Shown here: positions 25,162 through 33,368 of the stretch, in pieces
Layout: each line of letters begins with the position of its first letter
Position numbering within the stretch: the stretch's first letter is position 1
NCBI RefSeq assembly: GCF_051175385.1
Contig: NZ_CP195106.1
Span: 2,294,001-2,358,000, forward strand
Reading direction: 5' to 3'
Length of the DNA: 64,000 nt
Origin: Tundrisphaera lichenicola
GTDB lineage: Bacteria; Planctomycetota; Planctomycetia; Isosphaerales; Isosphaeraceae
Program-made: the position numbers and the translations under genes
The notes under the pieces: generated by a model
The model's database searches: none
Told to the model about the DNA's origin: nothing
What the model saw: the letters and a program-made list of their open reading frames with translations, nothing else

Positions 25162-25439
25162 CAGGCGCCGTTCCCGAATCCGTGATCCTCGCCGACCTGG
25201 CCCGGATCCTGTCCGACTTCGAAGGCCGCGAGTATTCCGGGACGATCGACCGAGAGACCCGGTTCTTCGCCGACCTGGGGCTGGCCTCGATCGACGCGGT
25301 AGTCCTGGGCGAGACGCTCCAGGAATATTACGGGAGGCCCCTGCCCTTCGGCGAGTTGATGGCCGACCTCGGCCGTCGGGAGGACCGCGACCTCTCGATC
25401 GGTGAACTCGCCGACTTCCTGGCCCGAAGGCTCGGATGA
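25158..25439 (+). CDS. Discrete acyl carrier protein
   Basis: 93 aa from the ATG at 25158, whose ATGA overlaps the synthase stop. It is a four-helix ACP with the phosphopantetheine serine at residue 44 in ADLGLASIDAVVLG, lying after a RFFADLG lead-in. The sequence is acidic, as is usual. In this cluster the second synthase subunit has no ACP of its own, so this protein may carry starter or finished chains between the two subunits or to the hydrolase. The PPTase domain fused just upstream is the likely activator. Little doubt about the family; the partner assignment is inference. Confidence 0.9.
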   Translation: MTGAVPESVILADLARILSDFEGREYSGTIDRETRFFADLGLASIDAVVLGETLQEYYGRPLPFGELMADLGRREDRDLSIGELADFLARRLG

Positions 25440-25488
25440 GTCCGACAAGGATCGAGTTTCCCAGGGAAAGCGCCCCGGAGGACCGGCG

Positions 25489-26349
25489 ATGCCGAAGCTG
25501 AAGGTCAACGGCCAGACGATGCACATCCAGCAGGCCGGGGAGGGGCCCGACGTGATCCTGATCCACGGGATCACCGGCGACCTCTCGATCTGGTTCCTCT
25601 GCAAGGCAATGTCCGAATTGGCCGAGAACCACCGAGTGACCGCCTACGATCTCCGTGGGCACGGCTACAGCGATGCCCCGCCGACCGGATACACCTCGGC
25701 CGACCTCGCCTCCGACACGCTCGCCCTGATGGACGAGATCGAGGCCCCTCGGGCACGACTGGTCGGGCACAGCTTCGGCGGGGTGGTCGCCATGCACGCG
25801 GCAACGATCGCACCTGAGCGGGTGGAGGCCGTCGTCCTCTCCGACCCATACTTTCCCGCGCTCCGGCACCTGGAAGACCTCAGCCGATGGGGGCACTGGC
25901 AGGCCTTCCACAAGGAGGCGGCCGACGCGGGCGTCGACCTCTCGTGCGAGCACTGGTACGACATCGGCAAGTTTTTCGATCAGGTGATGCACCTGGACGG
26001 TCAGAAGATGCTCCAATTCCGCCAGGCTGTCGGCCTCCCCGCGATGAACCGGCTGCTTCGGCTGGGGAACACCACCTGCGGCGACGACACCAAGATCGAG
26101 GCGGGCCTGACGATCGAGAAGATCCTGGAAGTCAGACAACCTTGCCTGGCCCTCTATGGCGACGCCTCGCCGTTTTTATCGACGGCCGACTATCTCGTCG
26201 AGAATCTACCGAATTGCCGACGGGTCCTAATCCCCAACTCCCAACATCGGGCCCCCGAAGAGAATCCATCGGCCTTCACCGCCGCACTGAGAGGATTCCT
26301 CGAATCGCTCGATGAGGCCGAGGTTGCGGCCAGGGAGACGGTCCGATGA
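25489..26349 (+). CDS. Alpha/beta hydrolase of the polyketide/lipid cluster
   Basis: 286 aa from the ATG at 25489, preceded by a GGAGG-type site (CCCCGGAGGACC). Classic alpha/beta hydrolase: oxyanion text ILIHGITGDLS, YDLRGHGYSD, the nucleophile elbow GHSFGG with Ser95, and a C-terminal histidine in NSQHRAPEE. In this position it probably acts as the thioesterase or an ester/thioester hydrolase that releases or edits the product of the synthases, which lack a thioesterase domain. It overlaps the following dehydrogenase by 4 bp. The substrate is not deducible. Confidence 0.88.
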   Translation: MPKLKVNGQTMHIQQAGEGPDVILIHGITGDLSIWFLCKAMSELAENHRVTAYDLRGHGYSDAPPTGYTSADLASDTLALMDEIEAPRARLVGHSFGGVVAMHAATIAPERVEAVVLSDPYFPALRHLEDLSRWGHWQAFHKEAADAGVDLSCEHWYDIGKFFDQVMHLDGQKMLQFRQAVGLPAMNRLLRLGNTTCGDDTKIEAGLTIEKILEVRQPCLALYGDASPFLSTADYLVENLPNCRRVLIPNSQHRAPEENPSAFTAALRGFLESLDEAEVAARETVR

Positions 26350-27125
26350 CCATGCCAACCATCCTCCTGACGGGTGCCGCCCGGGGGATTGGCCGGGCCA
26401 CCGCGCTGGCTCTGGCCGCCAAGGGTTGCAAGCTCGGGCTGATCGACCGGACCGCCGGGCCGCTCGAAGAAACGGCGGCCGAGCTTTCGAGCCGCGGAAT
26501 CACCGTCTTCTCCGCCCCGGCCGATGTGACGGATCCCGAAGGATTGCTCGCGGCGGTCCGCGAGTTGGAGGGGAAGTTGGGCGCGATCGACGTCCTGGTC
26601 GCCTGCGCGGGCATTGGCGGGCTGACCCAGGTACCCAACCTCGACCTCGACGGCCTCCGGGCGATGCTGGAGGTGAACGTAGTGGGCGTGGCCCGGTCGA
26701 TCGAGGCCGTCCTGCCCGGGATGATCGAGCGCAAGTCGGGTCACATCGTCGGGGTATCCAGCGTGGCGGGATTCCGGGGGATGCCCTGGATGGCCTCGTA
26801 TTCGGCCTCCAAGGCGGCTTTATCGGCCTACCTGGAGGCTCTCCGACCCGCCCTGAAACTCCGAGGGGTGACGATCACGACCGCCTGCCCGGGTTTCGTC
26901 CGGACCGCTCTGACGGCCGACACCCCGTTCCGGAACCCGGTCAAGATGATGGAACCCGAGGAAGCCGGCCGGTACCTGGCCCGGGCCGCCCTCCGAAAGC
27001 CGAGGAACTGCGTCTTCCCCGCCAGCACCGCGATCGGGATGTCGTTCCTCCGCCACACGCCCGACCGGATCTTCGACTGGATGATGGATCGGGCGGGCCC
27101 TCGGGCGCTCACCACCGATTTCTGA
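26346..27125 (+). CDS. Short-chain dehydrogenase/reductase (classical SDR)
   Basis: 259 aa. Nucleotide-binding TGAARGIGRATA near residue 9, ACAGIGG, catalytic Ser139 in VGVSSVAG, and Tyr152/Lys156 in YSASKAAL. The TGxxxGIG motif with a basic residue suggests NADP(H). It has a helical C-terminal extension (FDWMMDRAGPRALTTDF) that might touch the membrane. Adjacent to the hydrolase (ATGA overlap), it likely reduces or oxidises a carbonyl on the released polyketide or lipid. Fungal and bacterial lipid clusters often hold such enzymes; the exact step is not known. Confidence 0.9.
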   Translation: MTMPTILLTGAARGIGRATALALAAKGCKLGLIDRTAGPLEETAAELSSRGITVFSAPADVTDPEGLLAAVRELEGKLGAIDVLVACAGIGGLTQVPNLDLDGLRAMLEVNVVGVARSIEAVLPGMIERKSGHIVGVSSVAGFRGMPWMASYSASKAALSAYLEALRPALKLRGVTITTACPGFVRTALTADTPFRNPVKMMEPEEAGRYLARAALRKPRNCVFPASTAIGMSFLRHTPDRIFDWMMDRAGPRALTTDF

Positions 27126-27238
27126 CGCCTCCCGAAACGGGGATGAATGGGGCGTCCGCCCTCGGCCGATGTTTGGAAGTAAGTCGAGATTACGGGAAAC
27201 CTCGACTCGTCCGTCGATCTTTTGAGAGCAGACCAACC

Positions 27239-28117
27239 ATGTCCAGGCCCGTCACGACCGCCGATCCGAAGCCCGAGCCGGGCCCGGCCGTCCTCGACGC
27301 CGAGCCCTGGCGATGCCTCGATTGCTCGGCCGGGTTGGACCGGCGCAAGATCTGCCCTCGATGTGGACGATCCTACCCGGAGGCCGAAGGTATCCTCTCG
27401 GCGATCGGGCCCCTGACCGGCCGGAACCGGATCGCCGGGGCGTTCTACGAAGGGCCCGGCTGGGCTCGATTCCGGCCCTGGGAACGGCTCTTTCTTCGAC
27501 TCCAAGGCGGAGAAGGTCGGGCCCGCCGCCAGATCCTTCGGCACCTGGTCGCCCCCCCGACCTCGCGAGTTCTGGAAGTCGGGATCGGCGACGGGGCGAA
27601 CCTGGGTTTGATCCCCTCGGGCTGGTCGGCCTATGGAGTCGACCTGGCCCGGACGCCGCTCCGCGATTGCCTGGCTCGATTGCCCTTGATGAATGGGCGG
27701 CTGGCCCATGCCGAGGCCGAGGCCCTGCCCTTCGCCGATGGGTCGTTCGACGCCTGCTGGTCGATCGGCGGGTTCAATTACTTCCGAGATCATGCCGCCG
27801 CGCTCCGCGAGATGAACCGGGTGACCCGGCCCGGCGGGATCTTGATCGTCGCCGACGAGGTACCCAACCTCCATCGCTTCGGGATCGGACACCTGATCGG
27901 CCTCAAGCAGCTTGATGCGTCCTGGCTCCGAGCCCTCGGGCTCGATCGAGAGTTCGTCGCGATGGTCCTCTCGAACGAGGTCGATGTGGAAGGCTTGATC
28001 CGTCGGGTCTGGTCGGGCGCGACTCGTCATTCGATCTGGTTTGGACTTGGTTATTGTTTCGTCAGTCAGGCAACCCCGAACGTCTCCGAAACGCCACTTT
28101 CCCGGAGTCCACTCTGA
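27239..28117 (+). CDS. Zinc-ribbon class I SAM-dependent methyltransferase (copy 1)
   Basis: 292 aa from the ATG at 27239. An N-terminal rubredoxin-like zinc ribbon carries Cys26, Cys29, Cys39 and Cys42 (CLDC, CPRC), followed by a UbiE/Ubie-like methyltransferase: motif I LEVGIGDGANL, VDLARTPLRDC, EALPFADGSFDACWSIGGFNYF and RPGGILIVADEVPN. It is clearly paralogous to the next gene, sharing the ribbon, the IGGFNYF motif and the C-terminal motif near GLGYCFVSQ. Its stop overlaps the start of copy 2. The target is unknown; by context, O- or C-methylation of the cluster product is likely. A 113-bp gap separates it from the dehydrogenase. Confidence 0.87.
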   Translation: MSRPVTTADPKPEPGPAVLDAEPWRCLDCSAGLDRRKICPRCGRSYPEAEGILSAIGPLTGRNRIAGAFYEGPGWARFRPWERLFLRLQGGEGRARRQILRHLVAPPTSRVLEVGIGDGANLGLIPSGWSAYGVDLARTPLRDCLARLPLMNGRLAHAEAEALPFADGSFDACWSIGGFNYFRDHAAALREMNRVTRPGGILIVADEVPNLHRFGIGHLIGLKQLDASWLRALGLDREFVAMVLSNEVDVEGLIRRVWSGATRHSIWFGLGYCFVSQATPNVSETPLSRSPL

Positions 28118-28965
28118 TGATGGCGACCGCCGACCGATCGACCGCCGACTGGACCTCGGACCTCGACCTCTGGCGATGCACCTCCTGCAACGGGTCGCTC
28201 CGCCCCTCCGCCGAGGCACCAGGACTCACCTGCGACTCTTGCAGGCGGGCCTATCCGATCCTAGACGAGGTCCTGGTGACCAAGTCCGAGGTCTCGGACA
28301 ACAACAAGATCGCCAGCGACTTCTACAACAGCGCCCTCTGGCCCAAATTTCGCTTCTGGGAGTGGTTCACCTTCATCTGCAACGGCGGGGAAAAACGATC
28401 GCGCGACAAGGTCCTCCGCCACCTCCCGCAGCAGCCCAACTTAAAGCTCCTGGATGTGGCCATCGGCGACGGTGTCTACCTGGACTGGCTCCCGAGCGAC
28501 TGGTCGGTGGTCGGCATCGACGTGTCGACCTCTCAGCTCGAAGCCTGCCGGAAGCGGGCCGGCGATCGCGACCTCAAGCTCATCCTGGGAGAGGCCGAAG
28601 ACCTCCCGGTCCGCGATGATCGGTTCGACGCGGCCCTGAGCATCGGCGGCTTCAACTATTTCAACGACCCCGAGAAGGCTCTCCGAGAGATGGTGCGAGC
28701 CGTCCGGCCCGGGGGGACGGTAGTTGTCTCGGACGAGATCCCCAACTTGACCGACCGTATGCTCTTCCGCAAACTGGGCCTGCCGGGCGTCGATCGCTGG
28801 ATCGTCTCGAAGGCGCTCAAGCTGGGGGACGACTTCACCGACATGGTCGAACGATACCGAACCCTCGACGTGCGGGCGATCGCCGAGCGGGTCCTGCCCG
28901 GTTCCCGATACGAAAAGATCTGGATGGGGGTGGGCTACGTCCTGGTCGGCCGGGTCCCCGATTGA
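28117..28965 (+). CDS. Zinc-ribbon class I SAM-dependent methyltransferase (copy 2)
   Basis: 282 aa; the junction reads TGATGATG, so the start is 28117 or 28120. Zinc ribbon cysteines are 21, 24, 39 and 42 (CTSC, CDSC). The methyltransferase core has LLDVAIGDGVYLDW, VGIDVSTSQLEAC, EDLPVRDDRFDAALSIGGFNYF and RPGGTVVVSDEIPN. It ends with ...MGVGYVLVGRVPD, close to the end of copy 1. The tandem pair probably arose by duplication and may act on successive positions or form a heterodimer. A fused zinc ribbon recalls the Trm112 activators of some methyltransferases, but here it is in cis. Confidence 0.88.
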   Translation: MMATADRSTADWTSDLDLWRCTSCNGSLRPSAEAPGLTCDSCRRAYPILDEVLVTKSEVSDNNKIASDFYNSALWPKFRFWEWFTFICNGGEKRSRDKVLRHLPQQPNLKLLDVAIGDGVYLDWLPSDWSVVGIDVSTSQLEACRKRAGDRDLKLILGEAEDLPVRDDRFDAALSIGGFNYFNDPEKALREMVRAVRPGGTVVVSDEIPNLTDRMLFRKLGLPGVDRWIVSKALKLGDDFTDMVERYRTLDVRAIAERVLPGSRYEKIWMGVGYVLVGRVPD

Positions 28966-28992
28966 GAACCTCGAGGGAGATCATCAAGCCGC

Positions 28993-30117
28993 ATGCGATT
29001 CTCGACCTTCATCATCCGGAACATGCTCAACCGGAAGGCCCGGACGTTGCTGACGGTCCTGGGCCTCTCGGTCGGGATCGCCGCCGTGATGATCCTGACG
29101 GGGATCGCCTGGGGATTCGAAAAGTCGTTCATGGCGATCTACCAAACTAAGGGGATCGACCTCGTGGTCGTCCGAGCGGGGATCGGCAACCAGCTTTCGA
29201 GCAACCTGGACATCGGCGTCGTCGATCAGGTCCGGGCCGTCGAAGGGGTGGCCGACGTCTCGCCGAGCCTGATGGACACCGTCTCCTTCGAGGATAAAAA
29301 CCTGGTCAGCGTCCTGGCAAACGGCTGGGAGGGGGGGAGTCGCCTCTTCCGAGGGATCCGGATCCTGGAGGGTCGAGCCTTCGGGCAAGATGCGGGTCGT
29401 GTCGTCATGCTGGGGCGAGTCCTCCGGATGAATCTCGGGAAGTCGGTCGGCGACGAGGTCGCGATCGCCGGCGAACCGTTCCGGGTCGTCGCCATCTTCG
29501 AGAGCGATAGCTTGTTCGAGAACGGCGGCTTGATCCTCCCGATGGAGGAACTGCAACGGATGATGGGCCGCGAAGGACAGGCGACGGGCCTGGTGGTCGC
29601 GGCGAAGTCCTCCGAGCCCGAATTCATCAACGACCTGACCCGGCGGATCGAGAAGTCGATCCCGGGCGTGGCGGCGGTCCCCGCCCGGGACTATGTCCAG
29701 GGAGACCTCCAGATCCGCCTGACCAAGACCATGAGCTGGGCCACCACGGCGGTCGCCCTGATCCTGGGATCGATCGGGCTCTTGAACACGATGTTCATGG
29801 CCGTCTTCGAGCGGACCGGCGAGGTTGGACTGCTGCGGGCCCTCGGCTGGAGGAGGAAACGCATCCTCGCCCTGATCCTGGGCGAGGCCCTGGTGCTGGG
29901 CCTCCTCGGTTCGGTCGTCGGCACGATCCTGGCCTACGCCGGGGTGAATGCCCTGGTCCTCGATCCGACCTCGCAAGGCTTCGTCGACCCGAACCTCCCC
30001 CCGGCCGTGATCGGGATCGGCCTGGCCATGGGCCTGGGGCTCAGCCTCCTCGGGGGATTTTATCCGGCCTTGAGGGCCGCCCTGCTCGACCCGACCGAGG
30101 CCCTACGCCATGAGTGA
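28993..30117 (+). CDS. ABC transporter permease, MacB/FtsX/LolCE family
   Basis: 374 aa. One N-terminal membrane helix (ARTLLTVLGLSVGIAAVMIL), a periplasmic MacB-type core domain (~residues 45-230, with GVVDQVRAVEGVADVSPS and GRAFGQDAGRVVMLG), then three C-terminal helices (TAVALILGSIGLLNTMFM, ILGEALVLGLLGSVVGTI, IGIGLAMGLGLSLLGGFYPA) ending in the family's DPTEALRHE. This topology is that of mechanotransmission-type exporters that move lipids, lipoproteins or small molecules across or out of the inner membrane. It overlaps the ATPase gene by 8 bp. By context it should export the cluster product. Confidence 0.92.
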   Translation: MRFSTFIIRNMLNRKARTLLTVLGLSVGIAAVMILTGIAWGFEKSFMAIYQTKGIDLVVVRAGIGNQLSSNLDIGVVDQVRAVEGVADVSPSLMDTVSFEDKNLVSVLANGWEGGSRLFRGIRILEGRAFGQDAGRVVMLGRVLRMNLGKSVGDEVAIAGEPFRVVAIFESDSLFENGGLILPMEELQRMMGREGQATGLVVAAKSSEPEFINDLTRRIEKSIPGVAAVPARDYVQGDLQIRLTKTMSWATTAVALILGSIGLLNTMFMAVFERTGEVGLLRALGWRRKRILALILGEALVLGLLGSVVGTILAYAGVNALVLDPTSQGFVDPNLPPAVIGIGLAMGLGLSLLGGFYPALRAALLDPTEALRHE

Positions 30118-30790
30118 TTCCGGTGGACGTCCGCCGATCCTGGCCGCCGAAGGGCTCGCCAAGACCTATCCCGATGGCGAGGTCCGGGCACTCCGAGGCG
30201 TCTCCCTCTCGATCCGGGAAGGAGAGTCGGTGGCGATCACCGGGCCGAGCGGCTGCGGCAAGTCGACGCTCCTCCAACTCCTAGGAGGTCTCGATCGACC
30301 GACCGAGGGGGAGGTCTACTTCGAGGGCCAACCCCTGGCCAAACTCGACCTCGACTCCTTCCGGGCGAGGAAGCTGGGGTTTATCTTCCAGTCCTTCCAC
30401 CTACTGCCCACCCTCTCGGCGCTGGAGAACGTCCAGGTCCCGATGTTCGAGGGGCCCTGGCCCCGATCCCAGAGGGCCGAACGGGCGGCGGGATTGCTCG
30501 AAGAGGTGGGACTCTCCCACCGGAAGGACCAGCGGCCCGGCCGACTCTCCGTGGGCGAGCGTCAGCGGGTCGCGATCGCGCGGGCCCTGGCGAACGGCCC
30601 GACCCTGATCCTGGCCGACGAACCGACCGGCAACCTGGATAGCCGGAACCAGTCGGGCGTCCTGGAACTGCTCGACCGGATCCGCCACCAGAAATCGCTG
30701 ACCCTGGTCGTCGTCACGCATAGCCAGGAGGTCGCCGCCGCCGCCAACCGGGAGATCCGGCTCCACGATGGCCGGATCGTCGAGGCTTGA
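30110..30790 (+). CDS. ABC transporter ATP-binding protein, LolD/MacB family
   Basis: 226 aa, normal for LolD-like ATPases. Walker A GPSGCGKST, Q-loop IFQSFHLLPTLSALENV (typical of this family), signature LSVGERQRV (valine where most have glycine: LSGGE), Walker B LILADEPTGNLD and switch histidine in VVVTHSQEV. It pairs with the preceding permease (8-bp overlap) to form a homodimeric or heteromeric transporter. It is the last gene of the ~16-kb co-directional cluster; no hairpin with T-run follows before the next gene 248 bp later. Confidence 0.93.
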   Translation: MSDSGGRPPILAAEGLAKTYPDGEVRALRGVSLSIREGESVAITGPSGCGKSTLLQLLGGLDRPTEGEVYFEGQPLAKLDLDSFRARKLGFIFQSFHLLPTLSALENVQVPMFEGPWPRSQRAERAAGLLEEVGLSHRKDQRPGRLSVGERQRVAIARALANGPTLILADEPTGNLDSRNQSGVLELLDRIRHQKSLTLVVVTHSQEVAAAANREIRLHDGRIVEA

Positions 30791-31038
30791 GACCGGCGCG
30801 AGACTCCTGGTGGCCCGGGAGAATCCTCACCGCGATTCGACACCCCTCACCCCTCGACCTTGACGATTTCCCCGATTTTCCGTAGGAATTGGCGATCCGG
30901 AGCCAAACTCGGGATCGGGTTCCCTGCGCGGCACGGATCGTGCAATTGGAGAAGCTCGAGTTCTCCAGGTTTGGCGAACGATCGTCCCTCCGCTCTCCGA
31001 GAGTGGAGGAGCTTCGAATAGCGAACGGGGGTTCCGCC

Positions 31039-31383
31039 ATGAAGACAATCGGGAAGACGCTGACCTTCGCGGGACTGATGGCCCTGGGCGGCCTGGCGAG
31101 CGGGCCGAAGTCCGCCGAAGCCCAGATCGGGATATCCACCCCCGGTTTCTCGCTCGGGATCGGGACGGGCGCGGGTTACGGGTACCCGGGATATTACGCT
31201 CCCCCCGTCGTCGTTGCCCCGCCCGTCGTTGTCGCCCCTCCGATCTACGGACCCAGGCCCTATTACGGCCCCAGGCCCTACTATGGGGGGAGGCCTTACT
31301 ATGGTCGCGGACCTGGATACGGTCCGCGTCCCTATTACGGCGGTTATTACGGCGGCCGTCCTCATCACGGCTATTATCGCTGA
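31039..31383 (+). CDS. Small exported Gly/Pro/Tyr-rich repeat protein
   Basis: 114 aa from the ATG at 31039 (signal peptide MKTIGKTLTFAGLMALGGLAS...AEAQ). The mature part is low complexity: a PPVVVAPPVVVAPP duplication, then runs of RPYYGPRPYYGGRPYYG and a His/Gly/Tyr end. Such tyrosine- and glycine-rich proteins are common in planctomycetes and may be structural or surface proteins, but no function is known. It is monocistronic: a strong terminator follows at 31413. The longer frame from 30889 has no support. Confidence 0.7.
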   Translation: MKTIGKTLTFAGLMALGGLASGPKSAEAQIGISTPGFSLGIGTGAGYGYPGYYAPPVVVAPPVVVAPPIYGPRPYYGPRPYYGGRPYYGRGPGYGPRPYYGGYYGGRPHHGYYR

Positions 31384-31412
31384 ATTCCGAGTTGGATCAG
31401 GTCAGTTCCATC

Positions 31413-31453
31413 CGCCTCGTCCCGAGAATCCTCTCAGGACGAGGCGTTTTCAT
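31413..31453 (+). terminator. Intrinsic terminator after the Gly/Tyr-rich gene
   Basis: A perfect 10-bp stem, CGCCTCGTCC at 31413-31422 and GGACGAGGCG at 31437-31446, with a 14-base loop, followed by TTTTCATTTC. It lies 30 bp after the stop at 31383, in the right orientation. Confidence 0.85.
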
Positions 31454-31569
31454 TTCTCGTGAACCCGATCGAGGGAACGACGGGGTTCGATGCTAGACAA
31501 CCTCGGCTTGATCCATCAAAATCAAACCGAGGACCTTCCTTGCATTCGTCCCTTGGGGGCTCGACGATC

Positions 31570-31905
31570 GTGGCTGACATCGATCCCCGATATTATTACC
31601 TGACGCTGTTCCTCCTCGCCGCCTGCACCATCGTGGGATTGGTCATAGCATTTCGGTTCCAACGCGAGGTCGATCACGACCTCGCGCCGACGACCGAGAA
31701 GGACCTGCTCGATCCCCTGGAGAAGGCCTACTACTCGGGCCTGATGGACGAGGAGGAAATTCATCGAATTCGCGAGTCGATGCATCGACGCAAGGCCGGA
31801 TACGTCGATCCGGCACCGACGATCCCCATGAACAAAAACCCGGTCAAACCTCCCGAATTCATGGGGCCGGGTCCGATGGCCGAAACCCAGGCCGATGACG
31901 ATTGA
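31570..31905 (+). CDS. Small single-pass membrane protein, unknown function
   Basis: About 111 aa from a GTG at 31570 (VADIDPRYYYLTLF); the frame is open upstream to 31459, so the start is uncertain. One membrane helix (YYLTLFLLAACTIVGLVIAF) is followed by a charged cytoplasmic region with an acidic helical motif (LEKAYYSGLMDEEEIHRIRESM) and a proline/methionine-rich tail (KNPVKPPEFMGPGPM). The middle segment looks like a short SHOCT-like helix pair but is not a clear match. It is convergent with the next gene, stops 6 bp apart. Confidence 0.6.
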   Translation: MADIDPRYYYLTLFLLAACTIVGLVIAFRFQREVDHDLAPTTEKDLLDPLEKAYYSGLMDEEEIHRIRESMHRRKAGYVDPAPTIPMNKNPVKPPEFMGPGPMAETQADDD

Positions 31906-31911
31906 TCCGGA

Positions 31912-32316
31912 TCACTTCTTGTCTTTCTGACGGCTGGCGGTCCAATCGTACTCCTTGGACATGCCATTCTCCGTCACCGTGACCACGCCATCGATCAGAT
32001 CGGAGGAGGTCAGCTTGCCCTTGTACTCGGCATGACGTCCATCTCGATCCACGGCGAAGCTGATCGTCTTACCCTCCTGCTTGAGGGCATCGACCTTCAC
32101 CGCGGCCTCATCGTCGAAGCGCTCCTTTCCTTTGAAGGAGTCGCCCTTGCCTTCGAGTTCCAGCAGATGACGATGCGTCACGTCGTCCGCGTCTTTCCAG
32201 GACCAGGTCCAGGTCCCGGTCAGATCGGACGGACTGTCATCGGAGATGGCCCGGGTCGGGATCGCGAAGACGAACCCGACCGCGAGGAAGGCGGCTAACC
32301 ATCGGCGATTTGACAT
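31912..32316 (-). CDS. Small exported beta-rich protein, unknown function
   Basis: 134 aa from the ATG at 32316, starting with a signal peptide (MSNRRWLAAFLAVGFVFAIPTRA, cleavage near AIS). The mature part is about 110 aa of beta-strands: LTGTWTWSWKDAD, HRHLLELEGKGDSFKG, ISFAVDRDGRHAEYKGKL, DGVVTVTENG. This pattern is lipocalin-like or like the small domains planctomycetes use to report molecule stability scores, but I cannot assign a family with confidence. The end (SRQKDKK) is basic. Confidence 0.65.
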   Translation of the reverse strand: MSNRRWLAAFLAVGFVFAIPTRAISDDSPSDLTGTWTWSWKDADDVTHRHLLELEGKGDSFKGKERFDDEAAVKVDALKQEGKTISFAVDRDGRHAEYKGKLTSSDLIDGVVTVTENGMSKEYDWTASRQKDKK

Positions 32317-32429
32317 AGATTGACCCCCGTCGAAATACCAAGATGTGCCGGCCCGATCGGGCCGGGTTCGAGGGTATCTGGAGGCAATCCTTGCGCCATG
32401 GAGTGGGGCTCGTCCGCCGGATAAGCCGA

Positions 32430-33251
32430 TCAGCTGGCGCGTCGAGTCCGGCCGGGATCGCGGGACGGGCTCACGCCCAGTGCGCTGGATCGGATGAACT
32501 CGACGAACTCGGAAACCTCGGGGATATGCCCCAGGTCCTCGTTGAGAAGGTCGAGGGCCGAGCCTTGCGAACGGCCTTCCTTGTAGAAGACCCGGAAGGC
32601 AACCCGAAGCGCCGTTATTGACTCGGAAGAGAGGCCGGCCCTTCGAAGGCCGACCAGGTTCAAGCCCGAGACGCAATTGTATCCCTGCTGGAGAACAAAA
32701 GGAGGGATATCCTTGGTGACCGACCCCAGCCCGCCGAGCATGGCCAGTCGCCCCACGCGGACCCTCTGCTGGATCGCGCAGTGACCGGACAGGATGCATC
32801 CGTCATTGAGTTCGACATGACCGCCGACCAGCGCCCCATTGACGAGCGTACAGTCGTTTCCCACCCGGCCGTCGTGGCCCAGGTGGCTGCCGATCATGAA
32901 CAAATTCCGGTCACCGATCGAGGTCTCGCCGCCGCCGGCGACCGTCCCTCGATGGATCGTCACGTGTTCCCGGAAGACATTCTCATCCCCGATCCGGAGC
33001 AGGGTGGGCTCGCCCCGATAGCCCCGGTGCTGAGGACCTTTGCCGAGGACGGCCCCATGGCCCACGAAATTATCGCGTCCCATCACCATCGGCCCGCTGA
33101 GGCAGGCATGCCCCTCGATGATGGTGCCCTGGCCGACGGTGACCGGCCCCTCGATGATCGAATAAGGCCCGACCTGGACATCATGGGCCACGTCCGCCTC
33201 GGGGGCGATCACGGCGGTGGGGTGGATCCACTCCGATGTGAGCATCGACAT
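32430..33251 (-). CDS. lpxA: Acyl-[ACP]-UDP-N-acetylglucosamine O-acyltransferase
   Basis: 273 aa from the ATG at 33251, which has a strong AAGGAGG nine bases upstream; a second ATG lies at 33245. LpxA adds a 3-hydroxyacyl chain to UDP-GlcNAc, the first step of lipid A synthesis. Left-handed beta-helix hexapeptide repeats run through the first 190 residues (HPTAVIAPEADVAHDVQVG, VTVGQGTIIEGH, GDRNLFMIGSHLGHDGRVG), with GHGAVLGKGPQHRGYRGE and NVFREHVTIHRGT as in LpxA, and the C-terminal helical domain (YNCVSGLNLVGLRRAGLS). It implies that the organism makes lipopolysaccharide or at least lipid A. No fabZ or lpxD is adjacent, unlike in proteobacteria. Confidence 0.92.
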   Translation of the reverse strand: MSMLTSEWIHPTAVIAPEADVAHDVQVGPYSIIEGPVTVGQGTIIEGHACLSGPMVMGRDNFVGHGAVLGKGPQHRGYRGEPTLLRIGDENVFREHVTIHRGTVAGGGETSIGDRNLFMIGSHLGHDGRVGNDCTLVNGALVGGHVELNDGCILSGHCAIQQRVRVGRLAMLGGLGSVTKDIPPFVLQQGYNCVSGLNLVGLRRAGLSSESITALRVAFRVFYKEGRSQGSALDLLNEDLGHIPEVSEFVEFIRSSALGVSPSRDPGRTRRAS

Positions 33252-33368
33252 GACCCCGTTCCTCCTTGAAGCGGCGGGTCTAGGCGGACATCCAGTCCAC
33301 CGGTATCTCATGGATCGGCCGTTATGGATCATTTCTTGAGCGGATCGTTATCCTTATCCGACCGAGGC

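Noticed and set aside
23143..26139. A 998-codon minus-strand open frame
   Set aside because: It lies exactly opposite the second synthase and the ACP/hydrolase genes; high-GC shadow frame with no domain.
26312..27238. Upstream part of the long frame that ends in methyltransferase copy 1
   Set aside because: Arg/Gly/Pro-rich translation in a shifted frame of the dehydrogenase; the real start is 27239.
31240..31380. Repeated CCCTATTACGG-like units considered as a CRISPR or DNA repeat array
   Set aside because: They are codon-level repeats encoding PYYG units inside a real gene; there are no spacers.
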